A stretch of DNA of 64,000 bases. Source: Amycolatopsis alba DSM 44262. GTDB taxonomy: Bacteria; Actinomycetota; Actinomycetes; Mycobacteriales; Pseudonocardiaceae. A program made the translations under genes and the position numbers. This document shows, in pieces, positions 15,621 to 24,550 of the stretch; the first letter of the stretch is position 1; every line of letters starts with the position of its first letter. The DNA lies in NCBI RefSeq assembly GCF_000384215.1, contig NZ_KB913032.1:2373665-2437664 (forward strand), in the 5' to 3' direction. A model generated the notes under the pieces. The model ran no database searches. It saw only the letters and a list, made by a program, of their open reading frames with translations, and was not told the DNA's origin.

Positions 15621-17426
15621 CTACTTCTTCTGCTCCCACTCACCGGCGTTCCACAGGACACCGTTGTACGACTGCATGTACGTGCGGTCGATGCCCTTGA
15701 ACGCCCACATGGACGGGGTCTGGAACAGCGGCAGCGTCGCGTACTCGTCCGCGATCGCCTGGTCGGCCTTCTGGTAGCTCTCCAGCTGGACCGCCTCGTC
15801 GGTGGCCTTCACGGCCGCCTCGAAGGAGGAGTCGATCGTCGGGTTCGACAGGCCCTGGTAGTTCTGGCTGCTGTCGTCGACACGGGTGATGTAGATCGAC
15901 TTCTGCTCGGCCTTGAACGGAGCGGCGGACCAGCCGAAGAGCGCGGCGTCGTAGTCGCTGGCCGCGAGACGGCCACCCTTCAGGAAGTTGGCGTCCTGGT
16001 CGTCCGTGATCTCGATACCGGCGGCCTTGGCCTGCGAGATGATGATCTCGACGGTCTGCTGACGGCGGGTGTTCTGGTTGTGCGAGATCTTGAACGACGC
16101 GCGCTGGCCGTCCTTGGCGAAGATGCCGTCGCCACCCTTGACCCAGCCGGCGTCGGTCAGCGTCTTGGCCGCGGCCTGGGCGCCCAGACCTGCCTTGCTG
16201 CTGTACAGGTCCTTGAAGCCCTGCTCGCCCGGCATGAACACGATGCTGTTCAGCGGGGTCGCGTCGGCCTGGACCTCCTTCAGGAGCTTGTCGGTGATCT
16301 CCTGGCGGTTGACGACCTCGAAGAACGCCTTGCGCAGGTTCTTGTCCTTGAACATGCGCTTGTAGTTGAGGTCGATGTGCTCGAAGGTCAGCTGCGAGGC
16401 CGAACCGTAGGTGACACCCTGGGCGGAAAGGCCCTTCATGGTGTTGGCCGCGGTGGCGTCGGGCTGCGTCGAGGCGGCGATGTCGATCTCACCGTTCTGC
16501 AGCGCGGTCGCCATGGCCTTGGTGTCCTCCATCGCCTTCACGACGATCTTGGAGGGGCCACCCTTGCCACCGATCCAGTTCGGGTTCTTCTCCAGCGTGA
16601 CGGCCTTCTGGTTGGCGTCGAACGCGGTGATCTTGTACGGGCCCGAAGCGGGCATGTCCTCGGCCTTGAAGGCCTTGAACCCGTTGGTCCAGAACTCACC
16701 GGCCGCCTTGAGCTGGGCCGCGTCGCTGGTCGGGGTCAGCTTGGTGATGTCGGGGACGTTCGCCCGCTTCTCGACGATGTGCGCCGGCATGATCGCGGTC
16801 GAGTTGAACAGACCCTTGTAGTCCAGGTACGGCTCGGTGTACTTGGTCTCGAAGGTCAGGTCGTCCTTGCAGGTCGCCTCGTTGATCAGCTGGTAGCCGG
16901 TCGTCGAAGCGGCGAGGAAGGCCTGCTTGCCGTCGGAGGTCTTCGCCTTGCCGGAGTGCGCCAGCCACGACAGGTACATGTCGTCGCAGTCGAACGCCTC
17001 GTTGTCCGACCACTTCACGTTCGGCTTGATCTTGTAGACGACGGTCTGCGGCGACTTGGAGGTGACCTCCCAGGAGTCGAACACGTCGTTGTTCAGCAGC
17101 ACCTTGTTGTTGCCGTCGAGCACATCGGCGCCGGCAAGCACAGAGGTCAGGACGTAGGTGTTGTACGACGTGTTGGTGTCAGGCGTGTCGTTGTTGTAGC
17201 CCGAGTACCCGTCGTCGATACCCACCGTGACGGTGCCTTCGTACCCCTTGGTGTCCGCGAGCTTGAAGTTTTCGCCGTTCTGCGCCTTACCGACCGCCAT
17301 GCTCTTGATGTCGGTCGACGACCCGTTCTGGTCGGAACTACCGCTGTCGCCACCGCTGCATGCGCTCAGCACAAGCGCGGAGGCCGCGACCAGCGACCAG
17401 GCGGAGACTGCCTTGGACTTCCTCAT
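15621..17426 (-). CDS. Oligopeptide ABC transporter substrate-binding lipoprotein (family 5)
   Basis: A 601-residue secreted lipoprotein that captures the solute for the DppBC-type permeases. It has a signal peptide (MRKSKAVSAWSLVAASALVL) ending in the lipobox LSAC with Cys23, then a Gly/Ser-rich linker and an SBP_bac_5 domain (YKIKPNVKWSDNEAFDCDD is the family signature region). ATG 17426 is supported by AGGAGGG 8 nt upstream; the longer open frame lacks a signal peptide start. It is the first gene of the transport operon and is most similar in type to the LpqW-like gene directly upstream, which suggests an old duplication. Confidence 0.9.
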   Translation of the reverse strand: MRKSKAVSAWSLVAASALVLSACSGGDSGSSDQNGSSTDIKSMAVGKAQNGENFKLADTKGYEGTVTVGIDDGYSGYNNDTPDTNTSYNTYVLTSVLAGADVLDGNNKVLLNNDVFDSWEVTSKSPQTVVYKIKPNVKWSDNEAFDCDDMYLSWLAHSGKAKTSDGKQAFLAASTTGYQLINEATCKDDLTFETKYTEPYLDYKGLFNSTAIMPAHIVEKRANVPDITKLTPTSDAAQLKAAGEFWTNGFKAFKAEDMPASGPYKITAFDANQKAVTLEKNPNWIGGKGGPSKIVVKAMEDTKAMATALQNGEIDIAASTQPDATAANTMKGLSAQGVTYGSASQLTFEHIDLNYKRMFKDKNLRKAFFEVVNRQEITDKLLKEVQADATPLNSIVFMPGEQGFKDLYSSKAGLGAQAAAKTLTDAGWVKGGDGIFAKDGQRASFKISHNQNTRRQQTVEIIISQAKAAGIEITDDQDANFLKGGRLAASDYDAALFGWSAAPFKAEQKSIYITRVDDSSQNYQGLSNPTIDSSFEAAVKATDEAVQLESYQKADQAIADEYATLPLFQTPSMWAFKGIDRTYMQSYNGVLWNAGEWEQKK

Positions 17427-17713
17427 GAAGTGTGCCCTCCTAGCACTGGGTTCCTGAGATCGGAACAGGACCCCACACCGCTCCGGTGAGATGGCCCGGA
17501 GCCTATGACACGCCAAGCGACACTCATTTGGCGCACTGCGGGTGCACGCTAGAAAGGAAATGCACGAACAGTCACCAGTTCCGGGGCGATCGTGACCAAA
17601 GGGTAACTTGCGACCGACATCGAGAAATACAGTGGTTACCTTGAGGAATCAGTCCGCCACTCGAACGTGCCGGGAAAGGTCACCCGCCAGGGGCGGACTC
17701 GGACTCGAATCGG

Positions 17714-19450
17714 CTACTTCGGACCCCTCGTCCAGTTCACCGCCGACCCGAAAGGGCCCACCATAGGAGGACCAGCGGTTACTCCGGAAATACCAGAGCC
17801 GATGGCGAGGGTATCGGCCAGCTGGAACAACGGAATGGCAACATTCCGGCGCCACAATTCCGGTTCGAGGGCCGAAAGTGTGTCTGCCACCGGCGTGGTG
17901 CCGGTCAGGGCGGCGTCGATCGACGGCTGCAGGGCCGGGTCGCAGAAGCCCAGCGGGTTGCCGGGGACCACGGCCTTGGTCTTGTCGGTGAGCTGATCGG
18001 GACGGCAGCCGAAGGTGGACGCCAGCACCGACGCGACGTCCGCGCCCCCGGTGACCTGGCCGATCACCGCGATGTCGATGCCGACGTTGCCCGCGCCCTC
18101 CGGGGTCGTCTGCTGGATCCCGTTCAGCACCGGCATGGCCAGCAGCGTCGAAAAGAGCTCCCTCGGCTGCGGTGCGATCGCGTTGACCTCGATCCCCGCG
18201 GCCACCAGTTGCGCCGTCAGCTCCTTGGCGATCGTCGCGTACGGCTCCTGTTTGGCGGGCGAGGCGACGACCAGCGAAAGGTTCTTCCCGTTCTTGCGCC
18301 AGGTTCCGGCTTCCTTGGTGTAGCCGGCGGATTTGAGCAGCTCCTCGCCTCTGGCCGGATCCGCCGCCGACGGCGGGCCGGGGGCCGGGATCGTCGGCTG
18401 GAAGCCGGGGGCGGACGGGACGCGGACCTGGGCGTCGGCGCGGAGTTTCTCCGAGGGGCCGCCCTTCGCCGACTCGGTGATCAGCTTGCCGCGGTCGATC
18501 AGCGCGGTGACGCCTTCGCGCACCTTGGGATCCGACAGCGTCGAACTCACCGGCCGCAGGAGGATCTGCGCGACCGTGGGGCGGGCGACCGTGTGCAGCT
18601 GGACGGCCGAGCCGAGCTCGCCGAGCCGTTTGAGACCGGTGCCGCCGGTCCTGGTCATCGCGAACTGGTCGTTGCCGCTGCGCAGAGCGGCCAGTGTGCC
18701 GTCCTCATCGGCCGCACGGAGCACGATCCGGTCGAGGGCGGAGGGTTTCTCCCAGTAGCGCTCGTTGCGCTCCAGGACGACCTCTCCGCGCGCCGTGTCG
18801 AGGCCCTTGATCGAGTACGGCCCGGCGACGGCGGGGAACGTCGTCGCCAGCGCGCCCTGCCACCCGTTCGGGGCGTCCTTGAGCAGATGGGCGGGAAGCA
18901 GGTTGCCGAAGAGCGTCTGCCAGCCCGGATACGGCTTGGCGAAGGTGACCTCGACCCGCTTGCCGCCTTCCCGCGATTGGATGTCCGAGATCAGCCGGTA
19001 GCCCGCGGGGCCGATGACGCCCGGCTGGTCGCGCATCGCCTCGCGCAGGTAGGCGAAGTCCTCGGCGGCGATCGGCGCGCTGTCGGACCAGGAGGCGTCC
19101 GGCCGGATCGTGTACGCGACCGTGAACGGCTGCTGCGAGACGACCTCGGCGGACTTCATCAGGCTCTTGTCCAGCTCGAAGCTGCCGTCGTCCTTCGGGC
19201 GGAACACCGACGGGAGCAGCAGCTGCGAGAGCGCCGACGTCACCTGGGAGGCGTCGGCGAGGTTGTGCGGGTTGTAGCCGCCGAGAACGTCGTCGACACC
19301 CACGACGACCTGCGAAGGCGTCTTCGTGGTCGAGCTGCTCACCGGTGAGGCCGACGAGCTGACCACCGGCGGGGGCGGGGTGTTGCTGCAGGCAGCGAGG
19401 AGCACGGCCGCGCACGCCAGCATGGGCGCCGCTGTGTTCGGTGACCGCAC
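17714..19450 (-). CDS. lpqW: LpqW-like lipoprotein (family 5 binding-protein fold)
   Basis: A 578-residue predicted lipoprotein: a short signal peptide ends in LLAAC (Cys21), followed by a Pro/Ser/Thr linker and an SBP_bac_5 domain with YTIRPDASWSDSAPIAAED. In mycobacteria LpqW controls lipomannan and lipoarabinomannan synthesis rather than peptide import. The assignment rests on fold and on position between typA and mshB, as in M. tuberculosis. GTG 19450 is preceded by AGGAGG; the open frame upstream is not coding. A plain peptide-binding protein cannot be excluded, because an oligopeptide transporter operon lies immediately downstream. Confidence 0.75.
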   Translation of the reverse strand: MRSPNTAAPMLACAAVLLAACSNTPPPPVVSSSASPVSSSTTKTPSQVVVGVDDVLGGYNPHNLADASQVTSALSQLLLPSVFRPKDDGSFELDKSLMKSAEVVSQQPFTVAYTIRPDASWSDSAPIAAEDFAYLREAMRDQPGVIGPAGYRLISDIQSREGGKRVEVTFAKPYPGWQTLFGNLLPAHLLKDAPNGWQGALATTFPAVAGPYSIKGLDTARGEVVLERNERYWEKPSALDRIVLRAADEDGTLAALRSGNDQFAMTRTGGTGLKRLGELGSAVQLHTVARPTVAQILLRPVSSTLSDPKVREGVTALIDRGKLITESAKGGPSEKLRADAQVRVPSAPGFQPTIPAPGPPSAADPARGEELLKSAGYTKEAGTWRKNGKNLSLVVASPAKQEPYATIAKELTAQLVAAGIEVNAIAPQPRELFSTLLAMPVLNGIQQTTPEGAGNVGIDIAVIGQVTGGADVASVLASTFGCRPDQLTDKTKAVVPGNPLGFCDPALQPSIDAALTGTTPVADTLSALEPELWRRNVAIPLFQLADTLAIGSGISGVTAGPPMVGPFGSAVNWTRGPK

Positions 19451-20012
19451 GCCTGGATCCTCCTGGTTTGTCCCTCGCCCCGTCGCCATAGAGCTACCAC
19501 GCCGGGCATGGCCTCGGCAGCGAGATTCCCATATCGGCCCGGCCGTCGCCCGACCGGATGCCGCCTCCTCCGGTGGACGTCCGGGAGGCCCTCGGGGTTC
19601 CTGCCATGGCCGGGGTATTTCGGCACCCGCCGAAACGGGCTCGTCCGGCAATGGGTTCCGCGACCCGGAACATTCCGGAACGGGGGCCGGAATGACGATT
19701 CGACGGTGGAAACGATCGTGCTACGGAGTCCTATCCGGACACATTTAGCTGCCTTTGTTTTCGCGTCGGGTGTGATCGAAGTTCTCGGCCCACCCGGCGG
19801 CGCGGTACTTTCGCCGCGCCGGGAAGCCGTTCCGGCGTTGTGAACACCGTCCAAAATGGAGAACGGCGTCCCGGCGGAATTGTCGGGAAAGGACTCCCTC
19901 TCACAAAGAACACCTGATCGAATACGGTGAGTGACGGATTCTGTCGCCGAAAACGCCGAAGGGCGCCTACTCACAGTGAGTGAGCAGGCGCCCTTCGGCG
20001 TCGGTCAGGGAA
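19451..20012. other. Gene-free interval between typA and lpqW
   Basis: I see no supported gene in these 562 bases. The part near typA holds the typA terminator (19954-20000). The stretch from about 19690 to 19930 is less GC-rich than its surroundings and probably contains the lpqW promoter, but I cannot pick convincing -35 and -10 hexamers. Long open frames on both strands here have no start signals or recognisable products. Confidence 0.6.
19954..20000 (-). terminator. typA rho-independent terminator
   Basis: The 20-bp arms (19954-19973 and 19981-20000) carry one mismatch around a 7-nt loop and start 12 nt past the typA stop codon. On the transcribed minus strand the stem is followed by TTTTC, so this looks like a true intrinsic terminator. 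The stem contains CGCCGAAGGGCGCCT. Confidence 0.75.
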
Positions 20013-21935
<1,923 letters not shown>

Positions 21936-22089
21936 GCGAAGGCTCCAAAGGTTTCAAGTTCGGGTGTGGTGCCCGCGCCGGGCCCCGGTCGCTCTACTCA
22001 CGCGATCGGGTAACGTCGGCCGACTTTGGCCATACGCGGACCTCACCAGCCTACCTGTAGCCGAACTGTGAGCACCCCCACGCCCCAAG

Positions 22090-22108
22090 ATCGGTTAGCC
22101 TCACCTAA
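22090..22108 (+). promoter_or_regulatory. IdeR/DmdR-type iron box
   Basis: GGTTAGCCTCACCTAA at 22093-22108 matches the last 16 positions of the actinobacterial iron-box consensus (TTAGGTTAGCCTAACCTAA) at 15 of 16 bases. It lies 41 nt upstream of the GTG of the 52-residue gene, in the right place to overlap its promoter. Iron-loaded IdeR/DmdR would repress there. The first three bases of the consensus do not match well. Confidence 0.75.
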
Positions 22109-22111
22109 CGT

Positions 22112-22134
22112 GGACTGCGTCGCCGACGCAGTCC
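22112..22134 (+). promoter_or_regulatory. Perfect leader hairpin before the 52-residue gene
   Basis: GGACTGCGTCG and CGACGCAGTCC form a perfect 11-bp stem around a single C, ending 4 nt before the GAGGAG ribosome binding site. It directly follows the iron box. It could be a second operator or an mRNA structure in the leader. Confidence 0.65.
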
Positions 22135-22148
22135 GACGAGGAGCACGA

Positions 22149-22307
22149 GTGGGCAAGAAACTACCCGACGACCCGCACAAGCTCGTGCGCAAATGGATGA
22201 AGTCGGGCAAGGTCAAGAAGAAATGCTGCCGCTCGAAGTCACGATGCGGCAAATGCCCCGTTCTCGCCCTGAAAAAGGCGAAAACGAAGATCGCGAAAGC
22301 GGCTTGA
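22149..22307 (+). CDS. Small Lys/Cys-rich protein behind an iron box
   Basis: A 52-residue, strongly basic protein: an N-terminal helix-like part KKLPDDPHKLVRKWMKSGK, then KKKCCRSKSRCGKCPVLALK and a Lys/Ala tail. Four cysteines in the pattern CC-x5-C-x2-C could bind iron, zinc or a cluster. GTG 22149 has GAGGAG 5 nt upstream; the frame upstream is open but overlaps the iron box and has no start signal. I do not recognise a named family. The iron box just upstream suggests it is made when iron is scarce. It ends 21 nt before the convergent YciI-like gene. Confidence 0.75.
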   Translation: MGKKLPDDPHKLVRKWMKSGKVKKKCCRSKSRCGKCPVLALKKAKTKIAKAA

Positions 22308-22328
22308 CCGCATCGTCGGCACTGATCG

Positions 22329-22628
22329 TCAGTGCACCACCGCCTCGTTGATCAACCGCAGTTCCGGCGCGGTTCTGGTCGGCGAGAACTCGATCACCTC
22401 ATAGGCGGCCATATGCTTGATCGAAAAGGGGTCGGTCGCGAGGATCGCGTCCAGCTTTCCCCTGGCCATGGGCCTGGTGATGATGACACCACCGATGCGC
22501 GGATTGCGCCTGCCGGAGGCGAGGAAAATGCCGTGCTCGTACTGCTTGGTCAGCCAGTCGGCGTGATCCGGGAGCACGTAGTCGATTTCTTCGATAGGGG
22601 CCGTATAGGTCAGCATCACGACATACAT
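22329..22628 (-). CDS. YciI-like protein
   Basis: A 99-residue protein of the YciI/YCII superfamily, a dimeric ferredoxin-like fold. The conserved His is in LPDHADWL (about residue 22) and the conserved Asp in ILATDPFS (about residue 65), the proposed catalytic pair. GRRNPRIGGVIITRP is also typical. Some relatives are dehydrochlorinases or muconolactone-type enzymes; the substrate here is unknown. ATG 22628 is the only plausible start. Confidence 0.85.
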   Translation of the reverse strand: MYVVMLTYTAPIEEIDYVLPDHADWLTKQYEHGIFLASGRRNPRIGGVIITRPMARGKLDAILATDPFSIKHMAAYEVIEFSPTRTAPELRLINEAVVH

Positions 22629-22813
22629 GAGATGAAGGTAGACCCGGATCTCCTATATGACGGGTGTACTGGATCAGCCGATACGAAGTATTGACGCGAC
22701 GTGCCCGGAATGAGTGACTCAGCCCTATTTTTTCACTTTGTACGAGATTCTCTGTTCGTACTCGTTCGAACGTGTCCGCCGGACCACTTGCCGGGCCGCG
22801 TACCATCGTCGTC
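22629..22813. other. Region upstream of the trpS leader
   Basis: This stretch between the divergent YciI-like gene and the trpS leader peptide is comparatively AT-rich near 22725-22765 and should contain both promoters. I could not choose reliable hexamers. Nothing else is seen. Confidence 0.4.
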
Positions 22814-22873
22814 ATGCGCACGCAGCACGCTTCGTGGTGGCCGCCCTCCGGCGGCCCCGAAGTCCTGCGCTGA
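22814..22873 (+). CDS. trpS leader peptide with tandem Trp codons
   Basis: A 19-residue leader, MRTQHASWWPPSGGPEVLR, with two adjacent TGG codons at 22835-22840. The leader ends 91 nt before trpS. The downstream hairpins are arranged so that a ribosome stalled at these codons would cover the first stem arm. The frame itself is short, but the Trp pair plus the terminator makes a sensing role very likely. Confidence 0.8.
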   Translation: MRTQHASWWPPSGGPEVLR

Positions 22874-22917
22874 ACCAGACGAGCGCACCACAGGCCGCCC
22901 CACCGGGCGGCCTTTTT
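22839..22917 (+). promoter_or_regulatory. Tryptophan transcription attenuator
   Basis: There are four alternating arms: A GGCCGCC (22839-22845), B GGCGGCC (22850-22856), A' GGCCGCCC (22893-22900) and B' GGGCGGCC (22905-22912) with T5 after it. A pairs with B, and A' with B', to give the terminator; B can instead pair with A' when A is covered by a ribosome stalled at the Trp codons, which frees B' and lets transcription into trpS. This is the standard attenuation logic, visible directly in the sequence. Confidence 0.8.
22893..22917 (+). terminator. Attenuator terminator before trpS
   Basis: GGCCGCCC-CACC-GGGCGGCC is a perfect 8-bp stem followed by TTTTT, a textbook rho-independent terminator placed 48 nt upstream of the trpS start. 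Confidence 0.88.
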
Positions 22918-22964
22918 CGTGCCCGGACTCCTGGGGCGGCCCGAATCCGGAAGGAAGAAGGCAG

Positions 22965-23930
22965 ATGATCAGGTTGTCCGGGATCACCCCGTCCGGCCAC
23001 GTCCACATCGGGAACCACCTGGGAGCCATCCGGCGCTGGGCGGACGAAGGCGGGCCGGACGACCTGTACTTCGTCTCCGACCTGCACGCCATGACGAACT
23101 CGCACAATCCGGCGAAGCTGCGCTCGATGGCGTCGGAACAGCTGGCCGTGCTGATCGCGGCCGGGATCGAGCCGGACCGCGTGTTCGTGCAATCCGACAT
23201 AGCCCGCGAGCTGGGCGCCCTCAACTGGGTCCTCGAGTGCACCTGCAACTACGGCGAGGCCGCCAGGATGATCCAGTTCAAGGAGAAGTCGAAGGGCCGC
23301 GCCGGGGTCCGGCTGTCCCTGCTGACCTATCCCGTGCTGATGGCGGCGGACATCCTGCTCCAGGGCGCGGACGAGGTCCCGGTCGGCGAGGACCAGCGGC
23401 AGCACGTCGAACTGGCGAGAACCCTGGCGAAGCGGTTCAACTCCACCTACGGCGACGTGTTCACCATGCCGAAGGCGGTCCTGCCGCCCGCCGGGGCGCG
23501 CGTGATGGACCTCGCCGAGCCGACCCGCAAGATGTCGAAGTCGACGCGGGAGGAGGCCGGGGTCGTCTTCGTCCTCGACGAGGCCGACCAGGTCAGGCGG
23601 AAGGTCAAACGCGCGAAGACCGACGGCGGGTCGAAGCCCGCGTACGCGCCGGAGGCCCGGCCAGGGATGGCGAACCTGCTGGACATCCTCTCGGCGTGTA
23701 CGAAGGAGAAGCCCGAAGTACTCGCCGACCGGTTCGACTCCTACGGCCAGGTCAAAGAGGCTGTCGCCGAGGCGCTCATCGAGGAGCTGCGGCCGGTCCG
23801 GGAGCGTGCCCTGGCGCTGCTCGCCGACCCCGGCGAGCTGGAGCGGGTGCGCAAGGCGGGTGCCGTCCGGGCGGCGGAGCGCGGTGACCACCGGCTCCAG
23901 TCCGCCCTACGTCTCATCGGTGCCGGTTGA
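22965..23930 (+). CDS. trpS: Tryptophanyl-tRNA synthetase
   Basis: A class I synthetase of 321 residues that charges tRNA-Trp. The nucleotide-binding HIGN is at 14-17 and KMSKS at 189-193, both intact; SDLHAMTN and GEDQRQHVELAR are specific to TrpRS. ATG 22965 follows GGAAGGAAGAAGG. The upstream leader peptide and terminator indicate expression controlled by charged tRNA-Trp. A long hairpin begins 2 nt after the stop codon. Confidence 0.95.
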   Translation: MIRLSGITPSGHVHIGNHLGAIRRWADEGGPDDLYFVSDLHAMTNSHNPAKLRSMASEQLAVLIAAGIEPDRVFVQSDIARELGALNWVLECTCNYGEAARMIQFKEKSKGRAGVRLSLLTYPVLMAADILLQGADEVPVGEDQRQHVELARTLAKRFNSTYGDVFTMPKAVLPPAGARVMDLAEPTRKMSKSTREEAGVVFVLDEADQVRRKVKRAKTDGGSKPAYAPEARPGMANLLDILSACTKEKPEVLADRFDSYGQVKEAVAEALIEELRPVRERALALLADPGELERVRKAGAVRAAERGDHRLQSALRLIGAG

Positions 23931-23932
23931 AG

Positions 23933-23987
23933 GTCCGTGAAGGCCTCCTTCCCTACCCTCAAAGTAGGGAAGGAGGCCTTCACGGAC
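23933..23987. repeat. Perfect palindrome of the GTGAAGGCC family, between convergent genes
   Basis: The 24-bp arms at 23933-23956 and 23964-23987 are perfectly complementary with a 7-nt loop. The left arm begins GTCCGTGAAGGCCTCCTTCC. It follows the trpS stop by 2 nt and overlaps the last codons and stop of the Nudix gene, so it could terminate both. Confidence 0.75.
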
Positions 23988-24378
23988 TTGCGAGCAGGGC
24001 GCGCAGGGCCGGGAGGAGGATCCGGTCGGCGGGGAGCCAGTCGAGGTCGTCGAGTTCGCGCGCGGTGATCCACCGCACGTCCTTGTGCTCCACCGCCCGC
24101 GGCTCGTCCCCCGCGCTGACCAGCGAAGCGGCGTAAATCCGCAGCACCTTTCCCTTCGGCAGCGGAACATCGTCGCCGACCCGGCCACCGACCGTCACGG
24201 CGACGTCCAGCTCCTCCAGGCACTCACGCGCCAGAGCGGCCTCGTCGCTTTCGCCGTCTTCGACCCGTCCGCCCGGCAGTTCCCACTGCCCGGCGTGGTC
24301 GGCGGGCCAGGCCCGCTGCTGCGCCAGCAACTGTCCGTTCCGCACGATGGCGGCACCCACGATCACCACGCGGCACAC
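23980..24378 (-). CDS. Nudix hydrolase, MutT/8-oxo-dGTPase type
   Basis: A 132-residue Nudix enzyme. The Nudix box runs from GGRVEDGESDEAALARECLEEL (about 35-57) with all required Gly, Glu and Arg residues, and GQWELPGGR is the usual entry. It probably removes oxidised or non-canonical nucleotides. GTG 24378 is listed; GTG 24369 is equally possible. The final residues SP and the stop codon are contributed by the palindrome at 23933-23987. Confidence 0.85.
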   Translation of the reverse strand: MCRVVIVGAAIVRNGQLLAQQRAWPADHAGQWELPGGRVEDGESDEAALARECLEELDVAVTVGGRVGDDVPLPKGKVLRIYAASLVSAGDEPRAVEHKDVRWITARELDDLDWLPADRILLPALRALLASP

Positions 24379-24379
24379 C

Positions 24380-24550
24380 CTACTGAGGCCGGGCCGCCTG
24401 CTCGCGTGATCGGACGGACGGCACGCGTGTCCAGACGGACGACACGTGTGATCAGACGGACGACACGGCGACGGAACCCGACTACACGCGGGTCGGCCGG
24501 CTGGTCACAGGTACGAGGAGCGGGAGCGTCTACTGAGGCCGCGCGGCCTG
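24380..24550. repeat. 150-bp-spaced direct repeat flanking a repeat-rich segment
   Basis: CTACTGAGGCC occurs at 24380-24390 and 24530-24540, and the match extends to 19 of 21 bases. The second copy is the end of the histidine kinase gene. The segment between the copies carries three 21-22 bp repeat units. This looks like an insertion that duplicated the kinase 3' end. Confidence 0.65.
24408..24470. repeat. Three direct units of the GACGGACGACACGCGTG repeat
   Basis: The units at 24408-24429, 24430-24450 and 24451-24470 share the core GACGGACGRCACG with a period of 21-22 bases. Six more units of the same family occur at 49139-49284. They fill most of the gap between the histidine kinase and Nudix genes. 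Confidence 0.8.

Noticed and set aside
19339..19974. Minus-strand open frame upstream of lpqW
   Set aside because: It overlaps the lpqW signal region, has no plausible start signal, and its translation has no family resemblance.
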